A stretch of DNA of 8,198 bases from assembly GCA_003555285.1 (NCBI GenBank), contig PWGH01000205.1:1-8198 (forward strand). Reading direction: 5' to 3'. Below are positions 7,549-8,198 of this stretch, in pieces; positions within the stretch are counted from its first letter, which is position 1, and each line of letters begins with the position of its first letter. The position numbers and the translations under genes were made by a program. A model generated the notes under the pieces. The model was not told where the DNA came from. It searched no databases and worked only from the letters and a program-made list of their open reading frames with translations. The stretch comes from Thioalkalivibrio sp. Lineage in GTDB: Bacteria; Pseudomonadota; Gammaproteobacteria; Ectothiorhodospirales; Ectothiorhodospiraceae.

Positions 7549-7581
7549 TCGGGCTTATGCCGGATCGGGTCTAGGGTGTCG

Positions 7582-7610
7582 GTGAAAGCCGGGGTTGAAG
7601 TGGGTAGAAT
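7582..7610 (+). promoter_or_regulatory. Candidate internal promoter before infB
   Basis: TAGAAT (7605-7610) matches the -10 consensus at five of six bases. Seventeen bases upstream, GTGAAA (7582-7587) matches the -35 consensus at four of six. It lies in the 81-base gap between nusA and infB, which has no terminator. Transcripts would start near 7617, within or at the infB ribosome binding site. The very short leader that results argues somewhat against it. The call rests on sequence match only. Confidence 0.3.
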
Positions 7611-7629
7611 TGGACAGGAGGTAGGCGCT

Positions 7630-8198
7630 ATGTCGCAGATGACGGTACAACAGTTCGCGGAATCGGTGGGTACTCCGGTGGACCGCCTCATGGGTCAGCT
7701 CAAGGAAGCCGGCGTCGAGGTGGACGGTCCGGCTGCGCGGGTCACTGATGCGCAAAAACTGCGCCTGCTCGAATTCCTGCGCCAGACCCACGGCGGCGCC
7801 GAGCGCGCCGAAGCGGCGCCGATGGGCCTGAAGCGGCGGGCTACAACCCAGACGCTGAAGGTCAATGCCGGTCAGGGTCGCACCAAGACCGTGAATGTGG
7901 AGGTGCGCAAGCGCCGTCAGATCGTGCGCAAGGCACCGGAAACCGTACCGGCTCCCGATGCGGGAATCACGCCCATCGAGGCCCCGGTCGAGGTGCCGCC
8001 GGCGCCGGCGCCCGAGCTGCCGGCCGAGCCCGTGCTCGAGGCCGCCCCGGTCGAGATCCCGGAGCCGGAGACGGCCACTCCGGAACCCGAGTTCGTCGCC
8101 GCCGAGCCGGCGCCTGAGCCGGTGGTGGAGCCCGAGCCCGAGCCCGAACCCGTTGTGGAGCCGGAACCCGTCGTGGAACCCGAAACCGCAGCCGCCGA
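7630..8198 (+). CDS. infB: Translation initiation factor IF-2, N-terminal part (runs off the window)
   Basis: IF-2 is the GTPase that places initiator fMet-tRNA on the 30S subunit and promotes subunit joining. Only 189 codons and part of the next are present. No stop occurs before the edge, and the G domain lies beyond it. The first visible domain is the small IF2_N fold (about 3-55: MTVQQFAESVGTPVDRLMGQL, then VTDAQKLRLLEFL). It is followed by the IF-2-associated segment LKRRATTQTLKV and VNVEVRKRRQIVRK (about 67-101), which matches the E. coli layout of LQRKTRSTLNI and IEVRKKRTFVKR. Residues 102-189 are a Pro/Glu/Val/Ala linker with no lysine or arginine. The start at 7630 is fixed by a near-perfect AGGAGGT at 7616-7622; the next in-frame ATG at 7639 is too far from it. 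The gene follows nusA directly, as in E. coli, with the initiator tRNA that IF-2 uses at the head of the same cluster. Confidence 0.95.
   Translation, partial: MSQMTVQQFAESVGTPVDRLMGQLKEAGVEVDGPAARVTDAQKLRLLEFLRQTHGGAERAEAAPMGLKRRATTQTLKVNAGQGRTKTVNVEVRKRRQIVRKAPETVPAPDAGITPIEAPVEVPPAPAPELPAEPVLEAAPVEIPEPETATPEPEFVAAEPAPEPVVEPEPEPEPVVEPEPVVEPETAAA
8116..8181 (+). repeat. Proline/glutamate repeat in the IF-2 linker
   Basis: Three copies of an 18-base unit encoding Glu-Pro-Val-Val-Glu-Pro occur at 8116-8133, 8146-8163 and 8164-8181, with Glu-Pro repeats filling the gap. The encoded region (IF-2 residues 163-184) is low-complexity, acidic and probably unstructured. Such linkers vary in length between related bacteria, and repeated DNA of this kind can expand or contract. 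Confidence 0.75.

Noticed and set aside
7547..7570. Direct repeat GATCGGG (7547-7553 and 7563-7569) after nusA
   Set aside because: Seven bases repeated once in GC-rich DNA is too weak to call a regulatory site.
1..8198. Search for mobile elements, CRISPR arrays, phage genes, attachment sites or an unknown system
   Set aside because: All coding space is taken by conserved housekeeping genes with uniform base composition. No transposase, regularly spaced repeat, tRNA-end duplication or foreign-looking segment was seen.

Overview
The window looks like ordinary chromosomal DNA of a GC-rich gammaproteobacterium. It holds two conserved housekeeping blocks in head-to-tail order, all on the + strand. 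The order nuoL-nuoM-nuoN, initiator tRNA, rimP, nusA, infB, the lack of a ylxR gene between nusA and infB, a genome-encoded CCA on the tRNA, and protein sequences close to the E. coli and Pseudomonas types all point to Gammaproteobacteria. The strong G/C bias at third codon positions suggests, but does not prove, a Chromatiales- or Ectothiorhodospira-like lineage rather than an enteric one.

Region 1 (1-5084) is the 3' end of the nuo operon. After what may be the last codons of nuoK come nuoL (13-2031), nuoM (2102-3625) and nuoN (3639-5084). They encode the three antiporter-like proton-pumping subunits of the membrane arm of NADH:quinone oxidoreductase (complex I). All three are intact and keep the charged residues of the pumping channel. 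NuoL carries a histidine/aspartate-rich loop with a small internal duplication.

Region 2 (5085-5537) is non-coding except for the tRNA. Three adjacent inverted repeats follow nuoN without a U tract. A good sigma70-type promoter (TTGCCA, 17 bp, TATAGT) then lies directly in front of an initiator tRNA-fMet gene (5291-5367). Two U-tract intrinsic terminators (5377-5398 and 5454-5476) separate the tRNA from rimP.

Region 3 (5538-8198) is the translation/transcription factor operon. It contains rimP (30S subunit maturation), nusA (transcription elongation, termination and antitermination) and the 5' third or less of infB (initiation factor 2), which runs off the window. No other promoter is obvious ahead of rimP, so rimP-nusA-infB is probably transcribed at least partly by read-through from the tRNA promoter past the two terminators. 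That arrangement fits the known autogenous control of nusA operons by termination. A weaker candidate promoter lies just upstream of infB.

I found no mobile element, CRISPR array, defence system or unknown gene. The points worth a second look are small: the U1-U72 first pair of the initiator tRNA, the tandem leader terminators that share a loop and could pair with each other, the His-rich NuoL loop, and several palindromes in the intergenic regions.
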